NCBI RefSeq assembly: GCF_011759375.1
Contig: NZ_JAARML010000002.1
Span: 1,922,001-1,986,000, forward strand
DNA from: Paraflavitalea devenefica
GTDB taxonomy: Bacteria > Bacteroidota > Bacteroidia > Chitinophagales > Chitinophagaceae
Length of the DNA: 64,000 nt
Direction: 5' to 3'
The notes beneath the pieces were generated by a model, which saw nothing but the letters and a program-made list of their open reading frames with translations, ran no database searches and had not been told where the DNA came from. Positions 31,144 to 39,229 of the stretch are shown piece after piece. The translations under genes and the position numbers were made by a program. Numbering within the stretch: the stretch's first letter is position 1; each line of letters starts with the position of its first letter.

Positions 31144-32472
31144 TTACTTCTTTCCGGACTTGCTGGTAGTTTTAGTGGTCCTGGCGGCCTTACCGGCATA
31201 CGAAGTGGTGGTGCTTCTCTTTTTGTAGGATTTTGTTTTGGCCTTGGCTATCATTTGCTTTTTGGACGATTTCTTGCGAACAGTACGCGCTACCCGGTTA
31301 TCGGCATAGCCGTCACCGTCTGTACGCTGCATATAATCGCCAAAATAGTCGGCCATTTCCTTGACTGTATAAATGCTCTTAGCGTCGTTATTACACAGGG
31401 CGATGATGGTTACATCCTCATCCAGCAGGCGGTAAAAGGCGGTACGGTTGCCATGCCACCAGCCATTGTGGTATACGAGCTTCTTGCCGTTCTTCAGTAC
31501 ATACATGCGCCAGCCAAGACCATAATTATGGGTGCCGGGCTTTTCAAAGCTGTAAGGACTATAAGCGGCATCAAGGGTTGATTGTTTGAACAAGCCATTG
31601 TGCAGCGCCTGGTCCCATTTCAGCAGGTCACGCACGGTGCTGTAAATATTCTTATCGCCATATACCATGTCTAAATAGTCAAAGGCATAAGGGCGGCCTG
31701 AATAATAAAAGGAGGGGAGGCTGCGGGCTGAATCGGCCCGGGTGAACACATACGAGTCACGCATGCCCAGGGAATCAAAGAAAGTATGCTTGAGGTAATC
31801 GCCATAGAACTGGCCGCTCACCTTTTCAATGATCAGGGCCAGCAGGGCATAATTGGTATTGGAATAGCTGAAGCCGCGGTCGGGGCGGCCAACGGGGATC
31901 TTCTTGCGGTTGGTGATCAGGAAGTCCAGCACATCCTGGTTATTCATGATCTTGCGCCTGTTCCAGCCCAGGCTGCCCATATAATGGTCATACTTGGGAA
32001 TACCACTGCGGTGGTTCAGCAACATTTTTACCGTAACACCTGCGCAGGGGAAGTTGGGGAGGTAATGGCTCACGGGATCGTCAATATTCAGCTTGCCCTG
32101 TTCCCACAGTTTGAGCACGGCCATGCCGGTAAAGGTCTTGGACACCGAAGCCAGGTGAAAGGGGGTATTAGCGGTAATGGAATCTTCCGGGCGGCGGGGG
32201 TTGGAAAACCCGGCATATTTCTCATACAGGACCTGTCCCTTGCGGGCAACCAGGATACTGCCATTCAGGTGGTCACCAAAGGTGGTATCCACAAAACCCC
32301 TTACGAGCGATATATAGTAGTCGGCTGAATCTGGGTTGTTGGCAGACGCATTGGCAGCAGACAGGGTAGTCTGCGCATTTGTTTGCGCTAATAATGCTGG
32401 CTGTTTATCACTGAGTTGTGCACAGCCAATAGCAAGGAGGCTTACTGGAATGAACCTTAACATGGTTTTCAA
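31144..32472 (-). CDS. Serine hydrolase lipoprotein (class C beta-lactamase family) with Lys-rich tail
   Basis: 442-aa exported hydrolase; the signal (MLRFIPVSLLAIGCAQ) carries a lipobox Cys. Catalytic motifs of the family are present: LASVSKTFTGMAVL (SxxK), YSNTNYALLALIIEK (YxN) and HNGWWHGNRTAF (HxG equivalent). GIPKYDHYM and NIYSTVRDLLKWDQAL are also typical. Substrates are probably peptidoglycan-related D-peptides or esters. The last 45 residues are a basic, low-complexity tail (VRKKSSKKQMIAKAKTKSYK and beyond), unusual for the family; it could bind anionic envelope polymers. It is upstream of nnr on the same strand, 35 bp away. Confidence 0.87.
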   Translation of the reverse strand: MKTMLRFIPVSLLAIGCAQLSDKQPALLAQTNAQTTLSAANASANNPDSADYYISLVRGFVDTTFGDHLNGSILVARKGQVLYEKYAGFSNPRRPEDSITANTPFHLASVSKTFTGMAVLKLWEQGKLNIDDPVSHYLPNFPCAGVTVKMLLNHRSGIPKYDHYMGSLGWNRRKIMNNQDVLDFLITNRKKIPVGRPDRGFSYSNTNYALLALIIEKVSGQFYGDYLKHTFFDSLGMRDSYVFTRADSARSLPSFYYSGRPYAFDYLDMVYGDKNIYSTVRDLLKWDQALHNGLFKQSTLDAAYSPYSFEKPGTHNYGLGWRMYVLKNGKKLVYHNGWWHGNRTAFYRLLDEDVTIIALCNNDAKSIYTVKEMADYFGDYMQRTDGDGYADNRVARTVRKKSSKKQMIAKAKTKSYKKRSTTTSYAGKAARTTKTTSKSGKK

Positions 32473-32720
32473 AAGGAACTGTTTTTTTCCGGGTTAGTGA
32501 TCAACAAAAATATCAATTAATCACGGAATTTACGGCATCAGGCCTGTAATTTCACAGATTATTTGCATCATAAAGTACTGATAAATACTTATTTCTATAA
32601 GTCGCTGCTACCTTTTTTGACATCCATCAACCCCGATCCGGTTTTTCCATGTCAATTTTATGCGACATCTTTGCACCCCGATCCCGGATTATAAGATTAA
32701 AAGCAGATTTCATGGATTAG

Positions 32721-32764
32721 TAGATATTATTCAATGTTATAGGCGAATTGATAGATATTATTCA
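32721..32764. repeat. Direct repeat pair TAGATATTATTCA
   Basis: The 13-mer TAGATATTATTCA occurs at 32721-32733 and again at 32752-32764, in the serA leader region. Confidence 0.6.
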
Positions 32765-32793
32765 CTCCATCTGCCTTTACTGAACTTCCATCC

Positions 32794-32866
32794 GTGCAAT
32801 CTGTAATTATCTGTATAGTCCGCATAATCAGTCTAATCTGTTATAATCGGTGCAATCTGTGATTAT
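32794..32866. repeat. Direct repeat pair GTGCAATCTGTrATTAT
   Basis: A 17-mer GTGCAATCTGTAATTAT (32794-32810) recurs as GTGCAATCTGTGATTAT (32850-32866), with a shorter partial copy TCTAATCTGTTATAAT in between; spacing 56 bp. The second copy ends 25 bp before the serA start. Confidence 0.65.
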
Positions 32867-32891
32867 TTAACGCAAAAGATGAGCCATCATT

Positions 32892-34130
32892 ATGAGCGAG
32901 AAAAAAAATACAAGTTATCCGAAAGAGAAAGTGAACATCCTGTTCCTGGAGAACATCAGCGACGCAGCCGTAAAGAATTTTAAAGAGGCGGGTTATGCCT
33001 CCGTGCGCAAACTGGGCGGCGCCCTTACCGAGGACGACCTGGTCCGAGAAGTGAAAGATGTACACCTCCTGGGTATCCGTTCCAAAACCCAGATTACCCC
33101 CCGGGTGCTGGAGGCGGCTAAAAAGCTGCAGGCCATCGGCTGTTTCTGTATCGGGGTAAACCAGGTAGACCTTAAAAGCGCCACCGAACATGGCGTGGTG
33201 GTATTCAATGCTCCTTATTCCAATACACGTTCGGTGGCTGAGCTGGTGATCGGGTTGTCCATCATGCTCATCCGTCGTATTCCCGATAAAAATATGGCTG
33301 CCCATAAAGGTATCTGGATGAAAGAAGCCAAGGGCAGCTATGAGCTGCGCGGCAAAACCCTCGGTATCATCGGCTACGGTAATATCGGCTCACAGGTGAG
33401 CGTGCTGGCCGAAGCCCTGGGTATGAAAGTGATCTTTTATGATGCGGTGACCAAGCTGCCGCTGGGCAATGCGGTGGCCAAAAAAACGCTGAAAGAGGTG
33501 GTGAGCCAGGCAGATATCATCACTTTACATGTTCCTGATACGCCTGTTACCAGGAACCTGATCAATAAGAATGCCTTAAAGAACTTTAAAAAAGGCTCTA
33601 TCTTAATTAACTATGCCCGCGGTGAAGTGGTAGACCTGGAAGGGCTGCGCAAATGCATCCTGGACGGGCAGATAGCAGGTGCCGCCATAGACGTTTTCCC
33701 CTGGGAGCCGGAGAAGAATGGCGACCGCTTTGAAACGCCTTTGCAGGAGTTGCCCAATGTGATCCTCACCCCGCATATCGGCGGCTCTACGGAAGAGGCG
33801 CAGGAAAATATCGGGGAAGATGTGAGCAACAAGCTATTCCAATTCCTCGAAATGGGAATTACCAATGGATCGCATACCATACCAGGCCTGAACCTGCCGC
33901 CGCAGGAAGGCACCCACCGTATATTGCACATTCACCGCAACGTGCCGGGGGTATTGTCTGAGATCAACACGCAATTGTCTAAAAACAATATCAATATCCT
34001 GGCGCAGTACCTCAAAACCAACGATGAGATCGGTTACGTCGTATTGGATGTGGACAGGAAGATCTCCGATACTGCTTTCCAATTGTTAAAACAGGTCAAA
34101 GAGACCATTAAGGTGAGATTGTTGTACTAA
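32892..34130 (+). CDS. serA: D-3-phosphoglycerate dehydrogenase with ACT domain
   Basis: First step of serine biosynthesis: 3-phosphoglycerate to 3-phosphohydroxypyruvate with NAD. The 412 aa show the substrate/hinge segment (IRSKTQITPRVLEAAKKLQA), the Rossmann motif GKTLGIIGYGNIGSQVSVLA (about 155-175), INYARGEVVDLEGL, AIDVFPWEPE and the catalytic His in TPHIGGSTEEAQENIG. A C-terminal ACT regulatory domain (about 338-412, HRNVPGVLSEINTQLSKNNI ... VVLDVDRKI) suggests serine feedback inhibition. Length is as in E. coli SerA. It is the first gene of a tight three-gene run with the TPR-AAA+ and TPR-membrane genes (gaps 10 and 2 bp). Direct repeats lie upstream. Confidence 0.95.
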   Translation: MSEKKNTSYPKEKVNILFLENISDAAVKNFKEAGYASVRKLGGALTEDDLVREVKDVHLLGIRSKTQITPRVLEAAKKLQAIGCFCIGVNQVDLKSATEHGVVVFNAPYSNTRSVAELVIGLSIMLIRRIPDKNMAAHKGIWMKEAKGSYELRGKTLGIIGYGNIGSQVSVLAEALGMKVIFYDAVTKLPLGNAVAKKTLKEVVSQADIITLHVPDTPVTRNLINKNALKNFKKGSILINYARGEVVDLEGLRKCILDGQIAGAAIDVFPWEPEKNGDRFETPLQELPNVILTPHIGGSTEEAQENIGEDVSNKLFQFLEMGITNGSHTIPGLNLPPQEGTHRILHIHRNVPGVLSEINTQLSKNNINILAQYLKTNDEIGYVVLDVDRKISDTAFQLLKQVKETIKVRLLY

Positions 34131-34140
34131 TTTCAACGCG

Positions 34141-35472
34141 ATGAGCGATCATATTAAAAGCCTGCAGGAAGCATTACAGTTTTCACCAGACAATATTCCG
34201 CTGCGGTTGCACCTGGCGGAAGTATTGCTGCGGGAGAAACGCTATGTGGAGTCGGGCGAACAATACAGGGAAGTACTGCAGCGCAGCTATGGCAATACAA
34301 AAGCGAAGCTGGGACTGGCGGAAGCCTATTTTTACCAGCAGAAATACTCCGCAGCTATTATTATTTATGAGGAGATCTACCCCGGGCTGCCTTCCGATGC
34401 CATGGTATTTTTTGTAAAATGCCTCATCAAGGAGCATTCCTTACAGCAGGCGGTAGAAGTGTACCAGAAAGTAATAGCGCTCAACCCCGATTTCCGGGAT
34501 GAGGAAATCGACGCCCGCCTGCGCATGAGCGGCGGTGGTATGCAGGGGGATGAGGGTGATGATATGGAGGATGACCTGGACCTGGAGCGCGATGGCGGCA
34601 GCTATTTTTTAGAGAAGCCTACCATCAACTTTTCCCACGTAGGTGGTATGGCGCGCATCAAGGATGAAATATCCATGAAGATCATACAGCCCCTGAAGAA
34701 TCCCGACCTGTACAAGGCCTTCGGGAAGAAAGTGGGCGGTGGTATATTACTGTACGGACCTCCGGGATGTGGCAAAACCTATATTGCGAAAGCTACGGCC
34801 GGGGAGATCCATGCCAAATTCATCAGTATCGGGCTGCACGATATCCTGGATATGTGGATAGGGAACAGTGAGAAAAACCTGCATGGCATATTTGAGCTGG
34901 CCCGTAAGAATGCACCCTGTGTGCTGTTCTTTGATGAAGTGGATGCCATGGGCGCCAGTCGCAGCGACCTGCGGCAGTCGGCCATGCGGCATGTCATCAA
35001 CCAGTTCCTGGCAGAAATGGATGGGGTACAATCCAACAATGAAGGGGTACTTATCCTGGCAGCTACCAATGCTCCCTGGAGTGTGGATGCGGCCTTCCGC
35101 AGGCCCGGCCGTTTTGACCGGGTGATCTTCGTGGAGCCGCCCGATGAGCCCGCCCGGGAAGACATTATACGGGCCATGCTGAAAGACAAGCCGGTCAAGG
35201 ATATTGATACCCGTAAGATAGCGAAGGAAACGCCTGACTATTCAGGGGCCGATATTAAAGCCATGATTGATATTGCTGTGGAAGACAAACTGCGCGAATC
35301 CATGGCCAGCGGTAATCTGCAGCCATTGGGTACCAAAGACCTGCTGAAGGCGGCCAAACAACATCGTCCTACCACCCTGGAATGGTTTTCTTCGGCACGC
35401 AATTATGCTTTGTATGCCAATGAATCCGGACTGTACGATGATATCCTGAAATTCCTCAAGATTAAAAAGTAA
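34141..35472 (+). CDS. AAA+ ATPase with N-terminal TPR repeats
   Basis: 443-aa cytosolic protein. The N-terminal ~120 residues are TPR-like (SPDNIPLRLHLAEVLLREKR, YGNTKAKLGLAEAYFYQQKY, AVEVYQKVIALNPDF), followed by an acidic linker (EGDDMEDDLDLERD, about 138-151) and a single CDC48/FtsH-class AAA+ domain. The AAA+ domain has Walker A GPPGCGKT (206-213), the aromatic-type pore region (ISIGLHDILDMWIGNSEKNL), Walker B VLFFDEVDAM, sensor I LILAATNAPW and Arg fingers in FRRPGRFDRV. A degenerate second-half helical lid (DIKAMIDIAVEDKL) completes it. There is no protease domain. It is encoded with, and almost touching, a TPR membrane protein, so it may remodel proteins at the membrane. The overall role is unknown. 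Confidence 0.85.
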   Translation: MSDHIKSLQEALQFSPDNIPLRLHLAEVLLREKRYVESGEQYREVLQRSYGNTKAKLGLAEAYFYQQKYSAAIIIYEEIYPGLPSDAMVFFVKCLIKEHSLQQAVEVYQKVIALNPDFRDEEIDARLRMSGGGMQGDEGDDMEDDLDLERDGGSYFLEKPTINFSHVGGMARIKDEISMKIIQPLKNPDLYKAFGKKVGGGILLYGPPGCGKTYIAKATAGEIHAKFISIGLHDILDMWIGNSEKNLHGIFELARKNAPCVLFFDEVDAMGASRSDLRQSAMRHVINQFLAEMDGVQSNNEGVLILAATNAPWSVDAAFRRPGRFDRVIFVEPPDEPAREDIIRAMLKDKPVKDIDTRKIAKETPDYSGADIKAMIDIAVEDKLRESMASGNLQPLGTKDLLKAAKQHRPTTLEWFSSARNYALYANESGLYDDILKFLKIKK

Positions 35473-35474
35473 GC

Positions 35475-36740
35475 ATGATCGATGTAGCGCCCATGCTGGA
35501 GCGGGCTAATTTATTACTGGCACAGGGGCGACCCAAAGATGCGGAAAAACAACTGGCTGATGCCTTACGCACCGAGCCGGAAAATGATTATGCCCTGTCA
35601 TTGCTGGCCCGCTGCAAATTCGATCTGAAGCAATTCAAGGAAGGCATCGAGATAATACAGCGCGCCATCCGGATCATACCCCATGAAGGATATTACTTCT
35701 ACCTCCTTGCTTTTGGCTATTACCAGTTAGATAACAATGCATCGGCCCTGCGCTACCTGCAACGGGCCGTGGAACTGAGTCCCTGGACAGCGGAATTCTT
35801 CGGCCTGTGGGGACTGGTATTACTGGAAGAAAAAGATTTTCAACAGGCCCTGCAAAAAGCCAATGAGGGACTTGCTGTAGATCCTGAAAACATTACCTGT
35901 CTCAATGTACGCTCTACTGCCCTGAACAAAATGAAGCGGGTGGATGATGCGATTGAGACCATGCAGGATGCGCTGGAAATGGACCCCGAGAACGCCTACA
36001 CCCATACGACCGTTGGCTGGAACCTGCTCGAGAAAGGCCGCCATAAAGAGGCGGCAGAACATTTCAGGGAAGCGCTGCGCCTGCATCCCAATATGGAGGG
36101 CGCCCGGGAAGGATTAAAACAAGCCCTCAAATCAAAAATACCACCGTATAAATGGCTGCTGCAATACAGTTTCTGGATCAACAATAAAGGCAAGAATGCC
36201 CGCTGGGCCATTCCGCTGGGTATCTACTTTGGCGTACAATTGATCAGCCGGGTATCGAAATCCGGGGGAGAAGGCTGGTACAATGTAGGCCTTGCCGTGG
36301 GGGCCTTGTACATCTTATTTGTGATCACCAGTTGGGTCATCAATCCGCTCGCCAATTTCTTCCTGCTCTTTCATAAAGATGGCAAATATGCACTCAGCGG
36401 CCGCGAAAAGACCAATGCACTTGGCCTGATCATTGCCCTCGTTGCGGGAATAGCCCTCTTATTAATGGGATTATTCATGCCGGATAGAGGAGACGGCAAT
36501 GGACCGGTGATGATGGCTGGGTTGGTCACCATGTCATTGGGATTGCCATTGGGGCATATGGATTTTCCCTTGCGCTTTAAAGGCAATAGTGGCGTACAGT
36601 GGTTTTCCATGGCGCTCCTCCTGTTTGGCGTTATTACCGTCGCTTTTGCGCTAACCGGTTCAGCAGCAGCTACCAACATCTTAACCGCCTATCTCGTTGC
36701 CTTTGTGCTGTATACCTGGGCAAGCGTGTTTGGGAAATAA
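35475..36740 (+). CDS. TPR protein with C-terminal multi-pass membrane domain
   Basis: 421-aa protein. Residues about 1-210 are six TPR repeats (DAEKQLADALRTEPENDYAL, GIEIIQRAIRIIPHEGYYFY, ASALRYLQRAVELSPWTAEF, QQALQKANEGLAVDPENITC, AIETMQDALEMDPENAYTHT, EAAEHFREALRLHPNMEGAR). The C-terminal half has about six membrane helices (for example IPLGIYFGVQLISR, VGALYILFVITSWVINPLAN, LIIALVAGIALLLMGLFM, AATNILTAYLVAFVLYTWA). There is no signal peptide, so the TPR part faces the cytosol and is well placed to meet the TPR-AAA+ protein encoded 2 bp upstream. The pair looks like one functional unit; its function is not known to me. Confidence 0.8.
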   Translation: MIDVAPMLERANLLLAQGRPKDAEKQLADALRTEPENDYALSLLARCKFDLKQFKEGIEIIQRAIRIIPHEGYYFYLLAFGYYQLDNNASALRYLQRAVELSPWTAEFFGLWGLVLLEEKDFQQALQKANEGLAVDPENITCLNVRSTALNKMKRVDDAIETMQDALEMDPENAYTHTTVGWNLLEKGRHKEAAEHFREALRLHPNMEGAREGLKQALKSKIPPYKWLLQYSFWINNKGKNARWAIPLGIYFGVQLISRVSKSGGEGWYNVGLAVGALYILFVITSWVINPLANFFLLFHKDGKYALSGREKTNALGLIIALVAGIALLLMGLFMPDRGDGNGPVMMAGLVTMSLGLPLGHMDFPLRFKGNSGVQWFSMALLLFGVITVAFALTGSAAATNILTAYLVAFVLYTWASVFGK

Positions 36741-36895
36741 GTGTGAAACCCATGCTCCGGGTGAAAAAAGTTCCTCAGCCTGTAACAAACCGGACGATAT
36801 GACAACTAATACACCGGTTCACCCCCCGTGTAGCAGGAGGGGCCCCCGGGCCCGGAAGAGGCTTTATAAATAGTAAAATCCTGGTTAATACACTG

Positions 36896-36924
36896 TTGCA
36901 ATGCCAATTAATATGGTATTTTTG
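36896..36924 (+). promoter_or_regulatory. Candidate promoter of lepB
   Basis: TTG at 36896-36898, an 18-nt gap and TATTTTTG at 36917-36924 match the Bacteroidota -33/-7 consensus closely. The lepB ATG is 27 nt downstream. Confidence 0.6.
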
Positions 36925-36950
36925 CCCGGAATTTTAATAAAAAAGACAGC

Positions 36951-38480
36951 ATGAGTTCACACGATCTGACCGTCATTATTATCATCTCGCTGCTGATTGT
37001 TCTATTACCCGCCGTAGGACTGTATAAAATGTTTGAAAAGGCTAAGATCCCGGCCTGGAAAGCTTTTGTACCCTTCCTCAATACCTGGGAAATTATCAAG
37101 GTAACCGGGATCAGGAAACACTGGTTCTTCTGGCAGTTCATTCCTGTTGTAGGCTGGTTTATCAGTTTGTGGTTATTGGTGGAGTTTGTGAAACTTTTTG
37201 GGAAATTCCGGTTCCTGCAGCATGCCGCTACCGTACTGCTGGGTTTTGCCTACCTGCCAGCCATTGGTTTCAATGACAAAGAGAAATATTACGGACCTGA
37301 TATTGTTAAAAAACATAAGAAAACGGCTGCCCGGGAATGGATAGACGCCGGGGTATTTGCCGTGGTGGCTGCTACCCTCATACGCACTTTCGTTTTTGAG
37401 GCCTATACCATTCCCACTGGATCTATGGAAAAGACCCTGCTGGTAAATGACTTCCTTTTTGTAAGCAAGCTGAGCTATGGGCCGCGCATTCCGAATACGC
37501 CGCTGGCTGTTCCTTTTGTGCACCATACATTGCCAATAACGAATACCAAATCGTATTCTGAGCTCATCCATATTCCTTATACGCGCTGGTTTGCCAGTCC
37601 GATAAAACGGAACGATGTGGTGGTGTTTAACTTTCCGGCCGGTGATACGGTTATCAACCGGGATGAATACCAGTCTAAAAACCCTTACTACGATGTGGCC
37701 TGGGACCTGGGACGGGGAAATATGGATGTAGGCCGGCAAATGATCCTGTCTAATCCGGAGGAGTACCCGCTCATTATCCGGCCGGTAGACAAGCAGGAGA
37801 ATTACATTAAGCGGTGTGTGGCCATTGCGGGCGATACCTTACAGATCATAAACGGGGTACTGTACGTGAACGGGCAGCCAGCATTTTTGCCTCCCAAAAT
37901 GCAATTGTCTTATACGGTGACGACCAAAGGACAGCAATTGGATTATGATGCCTTAAAAGAGGAATATGACTTTGATAAGGCCGATGAAAGCGAGATACAG
38001 CCAATGGGCGAGAACCATTACTGGATGTTACTGACCAATGAGGCCAAAGACAAGATGATCAAAAATGGTCTTATTGACAGCATTGCCTTATACAAACGAA
38101 CGGATGACAAAATATTTCCACGTGATGGAAAGCATCACTGGCAGGTGGATGATTTTGGCCCGCTGTGGGTTCCTAAAAAAGGAGCTACCATTACCCTCAA
38201 TGCGGATAATTATTCCCTGTATGAGCGCGCCATACGTGTATATGAAAACAATACACTGGAAATGCGGAATGGTAAAATATTCCTGAATGACCAGGAGACC
38301 AACAAGTATACCTTTAAAATGGATTATTTCTGGATGATGGGGGATAACCGCCACAGCTCACAGGATAGCCGTTTCTGGGGATTTGTGCCGGAAGACCATA
38401 TTGTGGGAGAAGCATGGCTCATCTGGATGAGCTGGGATAAAGGTGTGCGTTGGAACCGTATGTTCAGCAGCATTCATTAG
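36951..38480 (+). CDS. lepB: Signal peptidase I with N-terminal membrane extension
   Basis: Removes signal peptides of exported proteins. At 509 aa it is longer than usual: residues about 1-115 form a separate membrane domain with three helices (LTVIIIISLLIVLLPAVG; WFFWQFIPVVGWFISLW; LQHAATVLLGFAYLPAI), resembling DUF5684. The peptidase domain follows with the TM helix at about 132-150, the catalytic Ser in YTIPTGSMEKTL (S158), the catalytic Lys in NYIKRCVAIAGD (K287) and the C-terminal box MMGDNRHSSQDSRFWGFVPE. A large insertion between S158 and K287 is common in Bacteroidota. Both catalytic residues are intact. It has its own promoter. Confidence 0.93.
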   Translation: MSSHDLTVIIIISLLIVLLPAVGLYKMFEKAKIPAWKAFVPFLNTWEIIKVTGIRKHWFFWQFIPVVGWFISLWLLVEFVKLFGKFRFLQHAATVLLGFAYLPAIGFNDKEKYYGPDIVKKHKKTAAREWIDAGVFAVVAATLIRTFVFEAYTIPTGSMEKTLLVNDFLFVSKLSYGPRIPNTPLAVPFVHHTLPITNTKSYSELIHIPYTRWFASPIKRNDVVVFNFPAGDTVINRDEYQSKNPYYDVAWDLGRGNMDVGRQMILSNPEEYPLIIRPVDKQENYIKRCVAIAGDTLQIINGVLYVNGQPAFLPPKMQLSYTVTTKGQQLDYDALKEEYDFDKADESEIQPMGENHYWMLLTNEAKDKMIKNGLIDSIALYKRTDDKIFPRDGKHHWQVDDFGPLWVPKKGATITLNADNYSLYERAIRVYENNTLEMRNGKIFLNDQETNKYTFKMDYFWMMGDNRHSSQDSRFWGFVPEDHIVGEAWLIWMSWDKGVRWNRMFSSIH

Positions 38481-38638
38481 AAATAGATAGCTGAGGTCTG
38501 AAGTCGGAAGTCTGATGGCCACAGCATAAAAATAGGAAGTCCGAAAGTCAGCAAGTATCTTGCATACAGGCAGGTCTTGTTGAATTTCGGACTTTTCCGA
38601 CTTCTGATCTCAGGCTTCGGACTTCTTAAATTGTACAC
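38481..38638. repeat. Interleaved inverted repeats of GAAGTCGGAAGTC type
   Basis: Between lepB and cdd, the left sequence GCTGAGGTCTGAAGTCGGAA (38489-38508) is complementary to TCCGACTTCTGATCTCAGG (38597-38615). GGAAGTCCGAAAGTC (38536-38550) is complementary to GACTTTTCC/GGACTTCTT pieces on the right. The stretch can fold into a long imperfect hairpin of the kind common in Bacteroidota intergenic regions. Confidence 0.5.
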
Positions 38639-39124
38639 ATGAAACAGAACGAATATAAATTCTCTTACGAGGTATATGATGCTATCGATGAGCTTAATGA
38701 GGATGACCGTTATTTGTTGAATAAAGCGCGGGAGGCAACACAAAATGCCTGGGCGCCTTATTCCCGTTTCAGGGTAGGTGCAGTAGCTCGCTTAAAAAGT
38801 GGCACCCTGGTAATGGGGGCCAACCAGGAGAATGCCTCTTATCCCGCAGGCATCTGTGCCGAAAGGGTATTGCTGTCTTCAGCCGGGGCCAGCTATCCCG
38901 GCGATCCTATTGAAACCATGGCTGTCAGTTATGAAGGTGATGGCGTGGTAAGTGATCATCCTATCAGTCCCTGCGGCATCTGCCGGCAAACCTTGCAGGA
39001 GTTTGAACAACGTACACATCATCCGGTGCGCCTGATCCTGGCAGGCAAAACCGGCAAAGTATATATTATTCCTTCAGCCGGTATGTTATTGCCGCTGGCT
39101 TTTACCGGCGACGAATTAGTTTAA
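38639..39124 (+). CDS. cdd: Cytidine deaminase
   Basis: Deaminates cytidine and deoxycytidine to uridine nucleosides in pyrimidine salvage. The 161 aa show AWAPYSRFRVGAVARLKSG, the zinc/catalytic motif YPAGICAERVLL (CAE) and the second zinc motif SPCGICRQTLQEF (PCxxC). The C-terminal segment (LLPLAFTGDEL) matches the PFAF family end. The N-terminal ~25 residues (KQNEYKFSYEVYDAIDELNE) extend slightly beyond short homologues but are typical in this phylum. The ATG at 38639 overlaps nothing; the gene follows the inverted-repeat spacer after lepB. Confidence 0.95.
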   Translation: MKQNEYKFSYEVYDAIDELNEDDRYLLNKAREATQNAWAPYSRFRVGAVARLKSGTLVMGANQENASYPAGICAERVLLSSAGASYPGDPIETMAVSYEGDGVVSDHPISPCGICRQTLQEFEQRTHHPVRLILAGKTGKVYIIPSAGMLLPLAFTGDELV

Positions 39125-39140
39125 TATACAACGCTCATCA

Positions 39141-39217
39141 TTTATCCCCTTATTTAAAAATGCCGCTGTTAATCCTGTTGAATGAAGCTCAGAATAAGTA
39201 ATTTGTCCCTTATTTAG
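39141..39217. repeat. Direct repeats and dyad in the regulator promoter region
   Basis: TTTATCCCCTTATTTA (39141-39156) and TTTGTCCCTTATTTA (39202-39216) are near-identical, 61 bp apart. The second overlaps a dyad AGAATAAG/CTTATTTA (39191-39216). They may be sites for autoregulation of the Kelch/winged-helix regulator. Confidence 0.45.
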
Positions 39218-39229
39218 CTCAGCTTGCTT

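Larger units (their letters stand above)
32473..32891. other. Intergenic region upstream of serA with direct repeats
   Basis: About 420 bp between divergent genes. It contains two pairs of direct repeats (see 32721-32764 and 32794-32866), a dyad AAGTA/TACTT near 32574-32592, and a near-consensus CATCTTTGC at 32666-32674 as a possible -7 element. No gene is supported. Confidence 0.5.

Noticed and set aside
36835..36862. A G/C-rich run between the TPR-membrane gene and lepB as a terminator
   Set aside because: GGGGCCCCCGGGCCC can self-pair but lacks a T-tract and a defined loop; a function cannot be argued from sequence alone.
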